DNA of 64,000 nt, from assembly GCF_030813505.1 (NCBI RefSeq), contig NZ_JAUSUE010000006.1; one strand, given 5' to 3'. Positions 53,473 to 61,821 of the stretch are shown piece by piece. This DNA is from Pectinatus haikarae (GTDB taxonomy: Bacteria > Bacillota > Negativicutes > Selenomonadales > Selenomonadaceae). The number at the start of each line of letters is the position of its first letter. The first letter of the stretch is position 1. The notes below the pieces were generated by a model that had not been told where the DNA came from, searched no databases, and was given only the letters and a program-made list of their open reading frames with translations. A program made the translations under genes and the position numbers.

Positions 53473-54293
53473 TTTTTACCGTTCCTCCAGTTCCTGATAA
53501 AATCGCTGAATACAGAAGATTTTTGAGAAAACAGCGGTATCAGATACTGCCTGAGCTGATCTGAATCTAAATGTCTGTATATACGACCGTGTTCAGCCAC
53601 TGATATTGTTCCTGTTTCTTCGCTGACAACGACTACGACCGCATCACACTGTTCGGATAAACCTATCGCAGCACGATGACGTGTACCGAGTTCAGTACTT
53701 AGTGTACGGTCATCTGTCAGCGGCAGAAGACAGCCGGAGGCAATAATGCGTTTGCCTCTTATAATTGTGGCACCGTCATGGAGTGGAGTGTTTGTAATAA
53801 AAATATTCATGAGCAGTTCAGCAGATACGACACCGTCTATGAAAATACCATTCGAAGCTATATCATCAAGTCCCATTTCTCTTTCTATAACAATAAGAGC
53901 ACCTGTTTTTTTCTGAGCCATACGCATAACAGCAGAATCTATTTCACTCACAAGACTGCGGGCCTCATGGATATCAAGCAGGGCAGATCTGACGAAAAAG
54001 CGTCCCTGCCCGATATGCTCAAGGGCACGACGCAATTCTGGCTGAAAAACAATCGGCAGAGCCACAAAGAGCAGTGTAACAGTTTTTTGCAGGAGCCAGT
54101 AGATGACATGCAGTCCGAGCCAGTCACTTATTATAGTGAGCACGAGTAATACAATAATACCCTTGACAAGGGTTATAGCCCTTGTGTTTCTCAGCATTTC
54201 ATATAATTTATATAAAATAATGGCAACAATAATAATGTCGGCAACATCAAGTGCATCGATAGTTGATAATAATCCCTTAATTTCTATTAACAT
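53469..54293 (-). CDS. cdaA: Diadenylate cyclase CdaA
   Basis: A 274-residue membrane-bound c-di-AMP synthase. Three hydrophobic segments (about 17-32, 41-57, 63-84) precede the DAC domain. Catalytic motifs DGA (173-175) and RHR (205-207) are intact in LHDGATIIRG and GTRHRAA. c-di-AMP controls potassium and osmotic balance and wall homeostasis. It is first in the unit cdaA-cdaR-FAD dehydrogenase-glmM, with RBS GAGGAG upstream. Confidence 0.96.
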   Translation of the reverse strand: MLIEIKGLLSTIDALDVADIIIVAIILYKLYEMLRNTRAITLVKGIIVLLVLTIISDWLGLHVIYWLLQKTVTLLFVALPIVFQPELRRALEHIGQGRFFVRSALLDIHEARSLVSEIDSAVMRMAQKKTGALIVIEREMGLDDIASNGIFIDGVVSAELLMNIFITNTPLHDGATIIRGKRIIASGCLLPLTDDRTLSTELGTRHRAAIGLSEQCDAVVVVVSEETGTISVAEHGRIYRHLDSDQLRQYLIPLFSQKSSVFSDFIRNWRNGKK

Positions 54294-54661
54294 TATGATT
54301 CTCCTCAGAAAAGGTATAAATAGCTATTCTATTTTTTAAATATAAAATCCTTGTACATCAGACAATTTATGCAAGTGTATAAAATATTATTTTTACTGAT
54401 GGTAGACACAAATAATATTGCGTACAAAAAAATATCAATTCAATACATATAATAGTATCATATTATTTATGTGTTGTGGAGGACCAATAAATAAAATCAA
54501 TAGGAAAATGAAAAATTTATGGTAAAATATAGTTATAGTCATGTATTGAAAATATGATAAAATTATTTACAGAGTATTGATCAATGTGAAAATCTCAGCG
54601 AGGCGGGAATGTTTTGAGCCAAATAATGATTTGCTGAATCAAAAAGGAAAGAGGATAAAAT
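54294..54661. other. 368-base intergenic region between divergent cdaA and the MBL gene
   Basis: Very AT-rich. It must hold divergent promoters, but I see no pair close to consensus. Seen by eye: -10-like TATAAT/TAAAAT runs (near 54449 and 54525), an imperfect inverted repeat ATAATA/TATTAT (54449-54466), and a GTGGAGG Shine-Dalgarno-like run near 54475 with no ORF behind it. I found no recognisable RNA gene. Confidence 0.5.
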
Positions 54662-55372
54662 GTGGAAAAGACAGTAAAAGTAACATATTTATATAACAGC
54701 GGCTTTGTAGTTGAATTGGGTACGAATGCATTAGTTTTTGATTATTATACTGATAAAGCGGATTGTTTGTCCGATATTTTACAAAAATACAAAAGCGTTT
54801 ATTTTTTTGTTTCGCACAGTCATTTTGATCATTGGAACCCAGCTATAGGCAAATTTTCGCAAAATGTGCGAAAATATTTTTTGAGCTATGATATACATAA
54901 TATGGAGACCTTGCCTGGGGAAAAAACGGTTGTTATGAATGAATATGATGAATATAAGAGTGATATGATAACTGTAAAATCATATAGCTCCACAGATGCA
55001 GGCATATCTTTTCTTGTCAGCATTGAAGGCTGGAATATATTTCATGCCGGTGATTTTAATTGGTGGCATTGGAAGGGAGATACCGAAAAAAATAATGCTT
55101 TTGCCAGAAATGGTTTTTTAAAGCAGATGAAGAAAATTGCAGGAATGGAGGCTGATATCGCTTTCTTTCCGTTAGATAGGCGTTTGGAGGAATATTGCGA
55201 TTGGGGTGTAAAAGAATTTTGCAGGCAGACCAATGTAGATAATATAATTGCTATGCATAATGCAGGACGTCAGGCTTGGCCTCTGAAGACAAATGCAAGT
55301 GATGGCAGGCATACAAATGTATGGTCACCGGAGCTGTCTGGTGAGACAATAATTATAAAAAAAGACAGATAA
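54662..55372 (+). CDS. Metallo-beta-lactamase-fold hydrolase (UlaG/YtkL-like)
   Basis: A 236-residue MBL-fold protein. The metal motif HxHxDH is at H52, H54, D56 and H57 (SHSHFDHW), with later ligands likely in HAGDFNWWHW and the final IAMHNAGRQ. The short GFVVELG start without a larger N-terminal insert resembles metal-dependent hydrolases of the UlaG/YtkL group. Substrate unknown. GTG start with GAGG 7 bases away. It precedes a cyclophilin gene with a 25-base gap, perhaps one unit. Confidence 0.8.
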   Translation: MEKTVKVTYLYNSGFVVELGTNALVFDYYTDKADCLSDILQKYKSVYFFVSHSHFDHWNPAIGKFSQNVRKYFLSYDIHNMETLPGEKTVVMNEYDEYKSDMITVKSYSSTDAGISFLVSIEGWNIFHAGDFNWWHWKGDTEKNNAFARNGFLKQMKKIAGMEADIAFFPLDRRLEEYCDWGVKEFCRQTNVDNIIAMHNAGRQAWPLKTNASDGRHTNVWSPELSGETIIIKKDR

Positions 55373-55397
55373 TAATATTGAAAAAGGAGAATTTTAA

Positions 55398-55871
55398 ATG
55401 GAAAAAAATAAGATTTTATTGTTCAAGACAAATCAGGGTGATTTTGAAGTAGAGCTGTTTGAGGATAAAGCACCAATAACGACTAAAAATTTTCTTGATT
55501 TGGCAGATAAGGGATTTTATGATGGTGTTATTTTTCATCGAGTTATTGATGGTTTTATGATTCAGGGAGGAGATCCCGACGGAACAGGAATGGGAGGACC
55601 TGGGTACACTATTCCTGATGAATTTGATGTAAGCCTTAAACATGACGTTGAGGGAATTCTTTCCATGGCTAATGCGGGACCAAATACCGGCGGTTCACAA
55701 TTTTTTATAACATTAGCTCCCACGCCGTGGCTTGATGGATATCATTCTGTTTTTGGCAGAGTTGTGAAAGGGATGGATACAGTTACTCAAATAGGTCATG
55801 CCGAAACAGATTTCCAGGACAGGCCGTGTGAAGAAATAGTAATTGAATCAGTTTTTCTGAAGGAAGATTAA
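55398..55871 (+). CDS. Cyclophilin-type peptidyl-prolyl cis-trans isomerase
   Basis: A 157-residue cytoplasmic cyclophilin with no signal peptide. Active-site segments FHRVIDGFMIQGGDPDGTGMGGPGY, SMANAGPNTGGSQFFITL and WLDGYHSVFGRV are intact. It catalyses proline isomerisation during folding. RBS AAGGAG precedes ATG. It is followed after 3 bases by a GIY-YIG gene. Confidence 0.95.
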   Translation: MEKNKILLFKTNQGDFEVELFEDKAPITTKNFLDLADKGFYDGVIFHRVIDGFMIQGGDPDGTGMGGPGYTIPDEFDVSLKHDVEGILSMANAGPNTGGSQFFITLAPTPWLDGYHSVFGRVVKGMDTVTQIGHAETDFQDRPCEEIVIESVFLKED

Positions 55872-55874
55872 AAA

Positions 55875-56135
55875 ATGAATGCGTACACGTATATGCTTCA
55901 TTGTAAAGATGGAAGCTTTTATACGGGCTGGACAAATGATTTGGCGAAGCGTCTGGCGGCACACAGTAATGGGAAGGGTGCAAAATATACGCGTATGCGC
56001 CTGCCAGTGAAGCTGGTATATTATGAGACGTATTCCAGTAAGTCAGCTGCAATGAGCAGAGAATATGAAATAAAACAGCTTACCCATAAAGAAAAAATCA
56101 GTTTGTGCGGTAACGTTGATGACAAATTTTTCTAA
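55875..56135 (+). CDS. GIY-YIG domain protein (YhbQ-like)
   Basis: An 86-residue single-domain protein. YTYMLHCKDGSFYTGWTNDLAKRLAAH is the GIY-YIG core (here YML...YTG), followed by KYTRMRLPVKLVYYE and KSAAMSREYEIKQL with the catalytic Glu. The small stand-alone YhbQ/UPF0213 group is known from many bacteria, and its nuclease activity or target is unclear. It starts 3 bases after the cyclophilin stop. Confidence 0.9.
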   Translation: MNAYTYMLHCKDGSFYTGWTNDLAKRLAAHSNGKGAKYTRMRLPVKLVYYETYSSKSAAMSREYEIKQLTHKEKISLCGNVDDKFF

Positions 56136-56353
56136 AAGTGATAACATATAGCTAATTATCCAGTAAATTAATAAGGAAGGTAATGAGTTAATAAAAGCAC
56201 TAGTAGGAGAAAATATTTTTGTCTGCAGTAAAAGAATATGCGGAGACAGTGCTGCTTTGTTTTTTTATCCGGCGGGAAATGATATACTTTTGCTGTATGC
56301 TTTAAAGTTGATCATGATGTTCCTAAATACAAGGCAGGGGGATGAAGACTCTT

Positions 56354-57298
56354 ATGCAGAAACTGATAACAGAGGTTTTGAATATTGAATATCCTATTAT
56401 ACAAGGCGGGATGGCTTGGATATCTGAATCAAAGCTTGCAGCGGCTGTTTCAAATGCCGGCGGTGCGGGAATTATTTCAAGCGGTGGTAGAACAACGGAG
56501 TTTGTACGCGAACAAATAAGGCTGGCAAAAAAATTAACTGAAAAACCTTTTGGTGTAAATATGATGTTAATGGCACCTAATAAAGAAGAGATTTTGGAGG
56601 TAATCTGTGAAGAAAAACCGGCTTTTGTCACCCTGGGAGCTGGAAATCCTGTTCCTTATTTTGAACGGCTGCATAAAGCTGGCATAAAGGCAGTGCCTGT
56701 AATACCAAATGTAAAGCTGGCTAAAAGAGTGGCAGCTGCGGGTGCGGATGCCTTGGTAGCTGAGGGGATGGAAGCAGGAGGACATATAGGAGTTCTTTCG
56801 ACAATGGCTCTGATGGAACAGGTGATACCGGCTGTTAATATACCTGTTGTCATGGCAGGCGGTTTTGCGGATGGCAAAGGGTTGGCCGCCGCATTGCTGA
56901 TGGGAGCCGCAGGCGTACAAATGGGAACGCGTTTTCTGGTGGCGGATGAATGCCAAGTGCATCAGAATGTTAAAGATATGCTCTTGTCTGCTAAAGATAC
57001 AGATACCATCGTTACCGGTTATACATTGGGAGCTGCCGTCCGCGGTCTGAAAAATAAATTTTCACAGGATTTTGTCGAGAAAGAAAATAAGGGTGGCGCA
57101 ACTAAAGAAGAACTTATAAAGATGGCTACAGGAACAAACAAGTTAGCCGCGGTGGAAGGCGATATCGAGTACGGAATGGTCCAAGCAGGGGAAAGTCTCA
57201 CATTGCTGGAAAAGATAGAACCGGCAGCTGATATTATTAAATCAATTGTGATTGAGGCAAGAGCTGCACTGCGGCAGGCTGAACAGATACGTTTTTGA
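56354..57298 (+). CDS. fabK: Enoyl-ACP reductase II FabK
   Basis: About 314 residues from ATG 56354. The frame's first ATG (56342) directly abuts the AGGGGG ribosome-binding site; the fourth-codon-later ATG gives a workable distance and the usual family start (ITEVLNIEYPIIQGGMAW). FabK is an FMN enzyme for the last reduction of fatty-acid elongation and is insensitive to triclosan. EGMEAGGHIG and MAGGFADGKGLAAALLMGAAGVQMGTRFL form the FMN phosphate site. A nitronate monooxygenase is the main alternative. No other fab genes are adjacent. The 206-base gap upstream holds only an imperfect hairpin (GTCTGC / GCGGAGAC near 56221-56247). Confidence 0.85.
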   Translation: MQKLITEVLNIEYPIIQGGMAWISESKLAAAVSNAGGAGIISSGGRTTEFVREQIRLAKKLTEKPFGVNMMLMAPNKEEILEVICEEKPAFVTLGAGNPVPYFERLHKAGIKAVPVIPNVKLAKRVAAAGADALVAEGMEAGGHIGVLSTMALMEQVIPAVNIPVVMAGGFADGKGLAAALLMGAAGVQMGTRFLVADECQVHQNVKDMLLSAKDTDTIVTGYTLGAAVRGLKNKFSQDFVEKENKGGATKEELIKMATGTNKLAAVEGDIEYGMVQAGESLTLLEKIEPAADIIKSIVIEARAALRQAEQIRF

Positions 57299-57441
57299 TC
57301 TTTTTCGGTGGGCATTAGTTTTAGTAACAGGTATATAAAAAAATAATTTATATAGGATTTTCAGGATGCAGTATGGAATATATAGTAGGTCAGATCAATG
57401 CTTTTAATAGATGGATTTATTAATCCAGGGAGGAATTGAGC

Positions 57442-58227
57442 TTGGAAAAATCTACGCTTATAGGTTTAACTGCAGGTTTTTTATCTTTAGGGATAGGATA
57501 TGTACTAAAGGGAGCGGATCCATCCATATTGGTCACTCCAGCAGCATATTTGATAATCTTGGGAGGGACTGTGTCGTGTTTGTTTACGGGTTTTACGCTC
57601 GAGCAGATGAAGACCTTTCCTAAACTTATCAAGAAAACTTTACAGTCCCCTGATAATAAACCTAAAGGTGAATTGCTTCACTTGTTTGTGGAATTATCCC
57701 AGATTGCACGCCGTGAAGGTATATTGGCATTGGAAAATCGTATCAATGAAATACAAGATCCTTTTTTCCGGTCAGGTTTGTCGATGGTTATTGATGGAAT
57801 GGATCCTGAATTCGTCAGTGATGTATTGGAAGCGGAGCTGCAAGTTATGGAACATCGTCATGCTGAATGTATGTCGATATTTGTTCAGGCTGGTACATAT
57901 GCACCGACACTTGGTGTTTTGGGGGCCGTTGTAGGTCTGATTGCGGCGCTGGGTAATTTAGGTGATATAGTTGCTTTGGGACATGCTATTTCTGCGGCAT
58001 TTGTTGCTACCCTGCTTGGTATATTTACGGGTTATGTATTATGGCTGCCTATAGCTAATAAGCTGAAAATATTATCACAAATGGAAATAGCTCAGAAAAG
58101 AATGATAATTGAAGGCATTTTATCTTTGCAGGCTGGTGATTCACCGACAGCCATAGAAGCTAAGTTGATGATATTTATCCCTCAGACAGAAAGGGATTTA
58201 TTGAAATCCGAAAAAGCGGGTGAATGA
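57442..58227 (+). CDS. motA: Flagellar motor stator protein MotA
   Basis: About 261 residues from TTG 57442, 8 bases after GGGAGG; an in-frame TTG at 57436 is too close. Four membrane segments are visible, near 5-23, 31-50, 144-164 and 178-198. The conserved MotA region AGTYAPTLGVLGAVVGLIAAL carries the proline near the channel, and the cytoplasmic loop with REGILALENRINEI is typical. With MotB it forms the proton or sodium channel that drives flagellar rotation. No flagellar structural genes are in the window. It overlaps or abuts motB. Confidence 0.95.
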   Translation: MEKSTLIGLTAGFLSLGIGYVLKGADPSILVTPAAYLIILGGTVSCLFTGFTLEQMKTFPKLIKKTLQSPDNKPKGELLHLFVELSQIARREGILALENRINEIQDPFFRSGLSMVIDGMDPEFVSDVLEAELQVMEHRHAECMSIFVQAGTYAPTLGVLGAVVGLIAALGNLGDIVALGHAISAAFVATLLGIFTGYVLWLPIANKLKILSQMEIAQKRMIIEGILSLQAGDSPTAIEAKLMIFIPQTERDLLKSEKAGE

Positions 58228-58228
58228 A

Positions 58229-59002
58229 ATGGCACGAAAAAAGAGAGCGAAACCAAAGGAAGATCATCCGAGTGAAGCATGGCTTTTGCCTTATTCAGAT
58301 CTTATGACATTACTGCTGGCCTTGTTCATAGTCCTTTATGCCATAAATGCAGCATCAAAGCAGACCACTTCAGAAGAAGTGACAGCTACCTTCAGGCATG
58401 GTTTTAATGCGGGAGGTATATCCTTTTTTGATAAGATGGGTACTCAAAGCGGATATACGGCTTATTTAACAGAAGATGAATCTAAAGATAAGTCTGTGAA
58501 TAATTACGTGGCTGAAAATGATAAGCTGGAAAAAGAAAAACAGAAATTAGAAGCATATATAAAGGAAAAGAATCTGGAAAATGAAGTCAGTACACAGCTG
58601 ACAGAACAGGGATTGATGATCCGTGTCAAGGAAAAAGCATTGTTCCCATCGGGCAGTGCCGACCTGACAAATGATTCTGATAAGATAACTACTATAGTTG
58701 CTTCTTTATTGGGAGCTGTAAAGGAAAATGTTGTGATATCCGGGCACACGGACAATGTGCCTATTTCGAACAGCAGGTATCCTTCAAATTGGGATTTGAG
58801 TTCACAGCGGGCGCTGAATTTTATGAAAAGTGTCCTGCAGAAAAATCCACAGCTGGACCCAATAAGATTTCAGGCCACAGGAAACAGCGAATACCGTCCT
58901 ATTGTACCCAATGATACGCCTGAGCATCGCGCTCAAAACAGGCGTGTAGAAATTTTGATAGCACGCAGTTATAACTCATCGGGAATGCAGACAGTTAAGT
59001 AA
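58229..59002 (+). CDS. motB: Flagellar motor stator protein MotB
   Basis: 257 residues from ATG 58229 (one base after the motA stop); a GTG at 58220 would overlap motA. The membrane segment is residues about 19-37, with the essential ion-binding aspartate at D24 in PYSDLMTLLLALF. A coiled region follows (about 90-120), then an OmpA-like peptidoglycan-binding domain (ISGHTDNVPISNSRYPSNWDLSSQRA). A large AT-rich palindrome begins 8 bases after the stop. Confidence 0.95.
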   Translation: MARKKRAKPKEDHPSEAWLLPYSDLMTLLLALFIVLYAINAASKQTTSEEVTATFRHGFNAGGISFFDKMGTQSGYTAYLTEDESKDKSVNNYVAENDKLEKEKQKLEAYIKEKNLENEVSTQLTEQGLMIRVKEKALFPSGSADLTNDSDKITTIVASLLGAVKENVVISGHTDNVPISNSRYPSNWDLSSQRALNFMKSVLQKNPQLDPIRFQATGNSEYRPIVPNDTPEHRAQNRRVEILIARSYNSSGMQTVK

Positions 59003-59010
59003 AATTTATA

Positions 59011-59075
59011 ATATAATTAATGCATATTAAATTTTTGTTGATAAAACAATCAGATTTAATATGCATTAATTATAT
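59011..59075. repeat. 22-bp perfect AT-rich inverted repeat after motB
   Basis: Left arm 59011-59032 and right arm 59054-59075 are exact reverse complements over 22 bases. The loop contains a further TTGTT/AACAA pairing. No T-run follows on the plus strand, and the arms contain only one G and one C each, so it does not look like an ordinary terminator. It lies in the 139-base gap between motB and nnr. Confidence 0.85.
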
Positions 59076-59141
59076 CAAAAAGAATATAGTGCCGTTGTTC
59101 ATTAAGACTGATAAATTTATTTAGTTTTTGGGGGAAGTCAA

Positions 59142-60695
59142 TTGCGTATTGCAACAAAAGAAGAAATAAGACAGGTGGACAAGAAGGCTATTGAAGAGTA
59201 CGGTATGGAAGAAATTGTCCTTATGGAAAATGCAGGGAGAAAGGTAGCTCAGGCTGTAGAAGATTTTTTTGACGATATAGGCAATAGATCTGTTTTTATA
59301 GCTGCAGGAACGGGCAACAATGGCGGTGATGCACTGGTAGCAGCCAGATATTTGCTTAATTATAGTGCCAGGGTCAAAGTTTTTCTTGTAGGTAATATTG
59401 ATCATATGACAAAATCAGCCAGCTCTAATTATAATATATTGAAATATATGCATGCTGATCTTTATCATATAGGCACTGAATATGACTGGGATAAAGTAAG
59501 GCTGTCATTGGGGCTTGCTGATGCTGTGATAGATGGGATATGCGGAACGGGAATAGATCTGCCGCTTAGGTTTGATCAGCAGAAGATGGTTGCATGCATC
59601 AATAATGCACATAAGCCGGTCGTGGCAATTGATATACCGAGCGGTCTTGATGCTGATACAGGAAGTGTATATGAAGGGCAGGCTGTGAAGGCAGCATGTA
59701 CTGTTACTATGGGTATTCCTAAGGTGGGCTTGCTGCTTTATCCAGGAGCCTATTATGTAGGGAAGCTTATTATTGATTCTATAGGAATTCCTTTGGCTTT
59801 ACTAAATGATAAAGCTATACAGCAAAGAATGATAGATAGATGCTTAGTCAAAAAGTTTATCCCAGTTCGCTCTATGGAAGTGCACAAGGCAAATTGTGGC
59901 AGGGTTTTGGTGTTAGCGGGATCTATAGGCTATACGGGGGCTGCAGCTCTTTGCGCTCAAGCTGCTCTTCGGCTGGGGGCAGGTCTTGTAACGCTTGCGG
60001 CAGCCAAAAGCCTCTATCCTATTTTTGCTGAAAAATTAACAGAAGTTATTGTTATGCCCTTGCCCGAGGAAGAGAAAGGAATATTAGGGATGCAGGCAGC
60101 GGAAGTGCTTTTGCCCAGAGAAGAAAGTTACGATACTATTTTAATGGGACCGGGTCTGGGAAGATCTGAGAAAACTATGGAATTTGTCCGCAATTTCGCG
60201 GTAGCTGTGAAAAAGCCGCTTGTTCTTGATGCCGATGCAATTTTTGCTTTTGCCGGGCATGCGGAAGAATTAAAAAATTGTGCATTTATTCCGATATTGA
60301 CACCACATTTGGGAGAAATGGCCAGCTTACTTCAGATAAAAGTAAAAGAATTGAAAAATGATTTATGGAAATATGCAAGAAATGCTGCCGCAAAATATAA
60401 TTGTATATTCATATTGAAAAGTGAAAAAACAATTGTTGCCTGCCCTGATGGAAATATATTTTTAACGACTGTAGGTAATCCGGGTATGGCTACTGCCGGC
60501 TGCGGCGACGTTCTGGCAGGAGTGACAGCAGCTTTGCGAGCCGATAGGCTGGACGGGAAAAAAGCTGCTGTTTCAGCTGTTTTTCTGCATGGGACAGCAG
60601 GTGATATAGCAGCCGGGAAGGGAATGGCCGGGCTCACTGCCGGTGATATTTTAGACAGCATTCAGTCCGCCCGCAAGTATGTGGACGGCAAGTGA
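59142..60695 (+). CDS. nnr: Bifunctional NAD(P)H-hydrate epimerase / ADP-dependent NAD(P)H-hydrate dehydratase
   Basis: A 517-residue repair enzyme for damaged (hydrated) NADH/NADPH. The N-terminal YjeF/epimerase half (about 1-215) has MENAGRKVAQAV, GTGNNGGDALVAARYL and IDIPSGLDADTG. The C-terminal dehydratase half (about 225-515) has HKANCGRVLVLAGS, GPGLGR, LDADAIFAF and NPGMATAGCGDVLAG with the catalytic Asp. TTG start with GGGGG 7 bases upstream. The gene seems self-contained; the next unit has its own promoter. Confidence 0.96.
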   Translation: MRIATKEEIRQVDKKAIEEYGMEEIVLMENAGRKVAQAVEDFFDDIGNRSVFIAAGTGNNGGDALVAARYLLNYSARVKVFLVGNIDHMTKSASSNYNILKYMHADLYHIGTEYDWDKVRLSLGLADAVIDGICGTGIDLPLRFDQQKMVACINNAHKPVVAIDIPSGLDADTGSVYEGQAVKAACTVTMGIPKVGLLLYPGAYYVGKLIIDSIGIPLALLNDKAIQQRMIDRCLVKKFIPVRSMEVHKANCGRVLVLAGSIGYTGAAALCAQAALRLGAGLVTLAAAKSLYPIFAEKLTEVIVMPLPEEEKGILGMQAAEVLLPREESYDTILMGPGLGRSEKTMEFVRNFAVAVKKPLVLDADAIFAFAGHAEELKNCAFIPILTPHLGEMASLLQIKVKELKNDLWKYARNAAAKYNCIFILKSEKTIVACPDGNIFLTTVGNPGMATAGCGDVLAGVTAALRADRLDGKKAAVSAVFLHGTAGDIAAGKGMAGLTAGDILDSIQSARKYVDGK

Positions 60696-60782
60696 TATGA
60701 CGTTGTTGCTAAAAGGAAGAAAATGAATAGTGAATGCATAGATAGGTTACAAAGGTAAGGTATTTAACTAAGATAAAGCAAA

Positions 60783-60811
60783 TTGACAACTGTTATTAAA
60801 AACCCTATACT
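60783..60811 (+). promoter_or_regulatory. Strong sigma-70-type promoter for the mazEF-type toxin-antitoxin unit
   Basis: Perfect TTGACA, 17-base spacer, TATACT. The best promoter in the window. Expected start near 60818, giving a leader of about 40 bases with AGGAGGGG before the TTG start of the antitoxin. Confidence 0.88.
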
Positions 60812-60856
60812 ATACATAATTATATCCTGTTTTATCGCAATATAGGAGGGGTTTTA

Positions 60857-61099
60857 TTGTCCGCGTGTAGACGTATTGTTATTGACTTGCCTAACGATCT
60901 GGCTGGTGAATTGGAAAATTTGGCACAGGCGGAGCAGGCTAGTCATGAGGAATTATTGTGTAAAGCTGTTCAGTCATATATTGAGAATTGCAAACATAGA
61001 AACATTGTGGAACAGATGAAAAAAGGTTATAAAGAAATGGGGTCAATCAACATAACTATAGCGGAAGAAGGTTTATATGGAGGGATATCAAAAAGATGA
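60857..61099 (+). CDS. mazE: Ribbon-helix-helix antitoxin (EndoAI/MazE type)
   Basis: An 80-residue antitoxin. The N-terminus RRIVIDLPNDLAGELENLAQ is a ribbon-helix-helix DNA-binding fold that would also autoregulate the operon. The C-terminal half (YKEMGSINITIAEEGLYGG) would bind and block the toxin, as in Bacillus EndoAI. TTG start with a strong RBS (AGGAGGGG). It overlaps the toxin frame by 23 bases. Confidence 0.9.
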   Translation: MSACRRIVIDLPNDLAGELENLAQAEQASHEELLCKAVQSYIENCKHRNIVEQMKKGYKEMGSINITIAEEGLYGGISKR

Positions 61100-61454
61100 C
61101 CGCGGCATGATAAAACGCGGCGATATTTTTTATGCCAATCTCAGTCCGGTGATCGGGTCTGAGCAGGGAGGATCGCGCCCAGTCTTGATATTGCAGAACA
61201 ATATAGGCAATAAATACAGTCCTACTATAATTGTTGCGGCAATAACTGCACAAATAAGTAAAGGAAAGCTGCCTACACATATAGAATTAAAGGCGGAAGA
61301 ATGCAGACTGGACCGCGATTCTGTCGTACTGCTTGAACAACTGAGGACAATTGATAAAAAAAGACTTCGCAATAAGATTACCACGCTTGACAATGATATT
61401 ATGAAAAGCGTGGACGAGGCTGTGAAAGTCAGTATGGGTTTGGTACAGCTCTAA
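61077..61454 (+). CDS. mazF: mRNA interferase toxin EndoA/MazF
   Basis: A 125-residue MazF/PemK-family endoribonuclease cutting single-stranded RNA at short motifs. The family core is RGDIFYANLSPVIGSEQGG, SRPVLILQNN and the basic C-terminal half. The core usually starts at IKRGD; ATG 61107 would give that. I keep ATG 61077 because it has AAGAAGG 5 bases upstream and couples to the antitoxin by a 23-base overlap, adding ten residues. Cutting specificity (UACAU in Bacillus) is not readable here. Confidence 0.92.
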   Translation: MEGYQKDDRGMIKRGDIFYANLSPVIGSEQGGSRPVLILQNNIGNKYSPTIIVAAITAQISKGKLPTHIELKAEECRLDRDSVVLLEQLRTIDKKRLRNKITTLDNDIMKSVDEAVKVSMGLVQL

Positions 61455-61821
61455 AATAAAAAATAATTAATTGGGCGGCAGAATCAAGAAATAGTGGCAG
61501 ATTTAGTATCATGCTTTAAAAAATGAGGACAATAACAGCTGATAGCGATATAAACAGATATTTTGTGATACATAGCAGAGCATTTGATTTTTCACGAAAA
61601 TGATATCATTTGCATCTTGAATTATTGAGGAAGATTTTGCCGCTTTTTAGTGACATCAAAAGAGAAAATATGTTTTTACTGATAATGTAATTTTTGAGAT
61701 AGGGATAATTATTGCTTGTATACGGTGTTTTTTCTGATCAGGCAGAAAAATAATCATCGGCTGTATGCAGACAATAGTAATATCAGAGTATCAATTATCT
61801 GATAGAAAGTGAGTATCAGCT
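61455..61821. other. 367-base intergenic region between mazF and the amidase
   Basis: No ORF of note. It contains a 14-base perfect palindrome AAATGATATCATTT (61598-61611), faintly reminiscent of a Fur-type box. A TTTTTCTG/CAGAAAAA inverted repeat lies near 61723-61745. The tandem TATCAG/CTGATA/TATCAG elements just before the amidase start are listed separately. No consensus promoter is obvious. Confidence 0.5.
61781..61819 (+). promoter_or_regulatory. Possible alternative-hairpin leader over the amidase ribosome-binding site
   Basis: TATCAG (61781), CTGATA (61799) and TATCAG (61814) can form two mutually exclusive 6-bp hairpins. The second holds the weak RBS (AAAGTGAG) in its loop, next to the TTG start. 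Short helices, so only a suggestion. Confidence 0.3.

Noticed and set aside
54475..54530. GTGGAGG Shine-Dalgarno-like run in the cdaA/MBL gap
   Set aside because: No start codon with a usable frame follows; the only ATG frame is five codons.
60723..60758. Eleven-codon ORF with an AAGGAAG-like RBS upstream of mazE
   Set aside because: Too short to judge, lies upstream of the mapped-looking promoter, and has no feature of a leader peptide.
60857..61454. Toxin-antitoxin pair as a sign of a mobile island
   Set aside because: EndoA/EndoAI-type pairs are common fixed chromosomal genes in Firmicutes; no integrase, repeats or composition shift is visible nearby.
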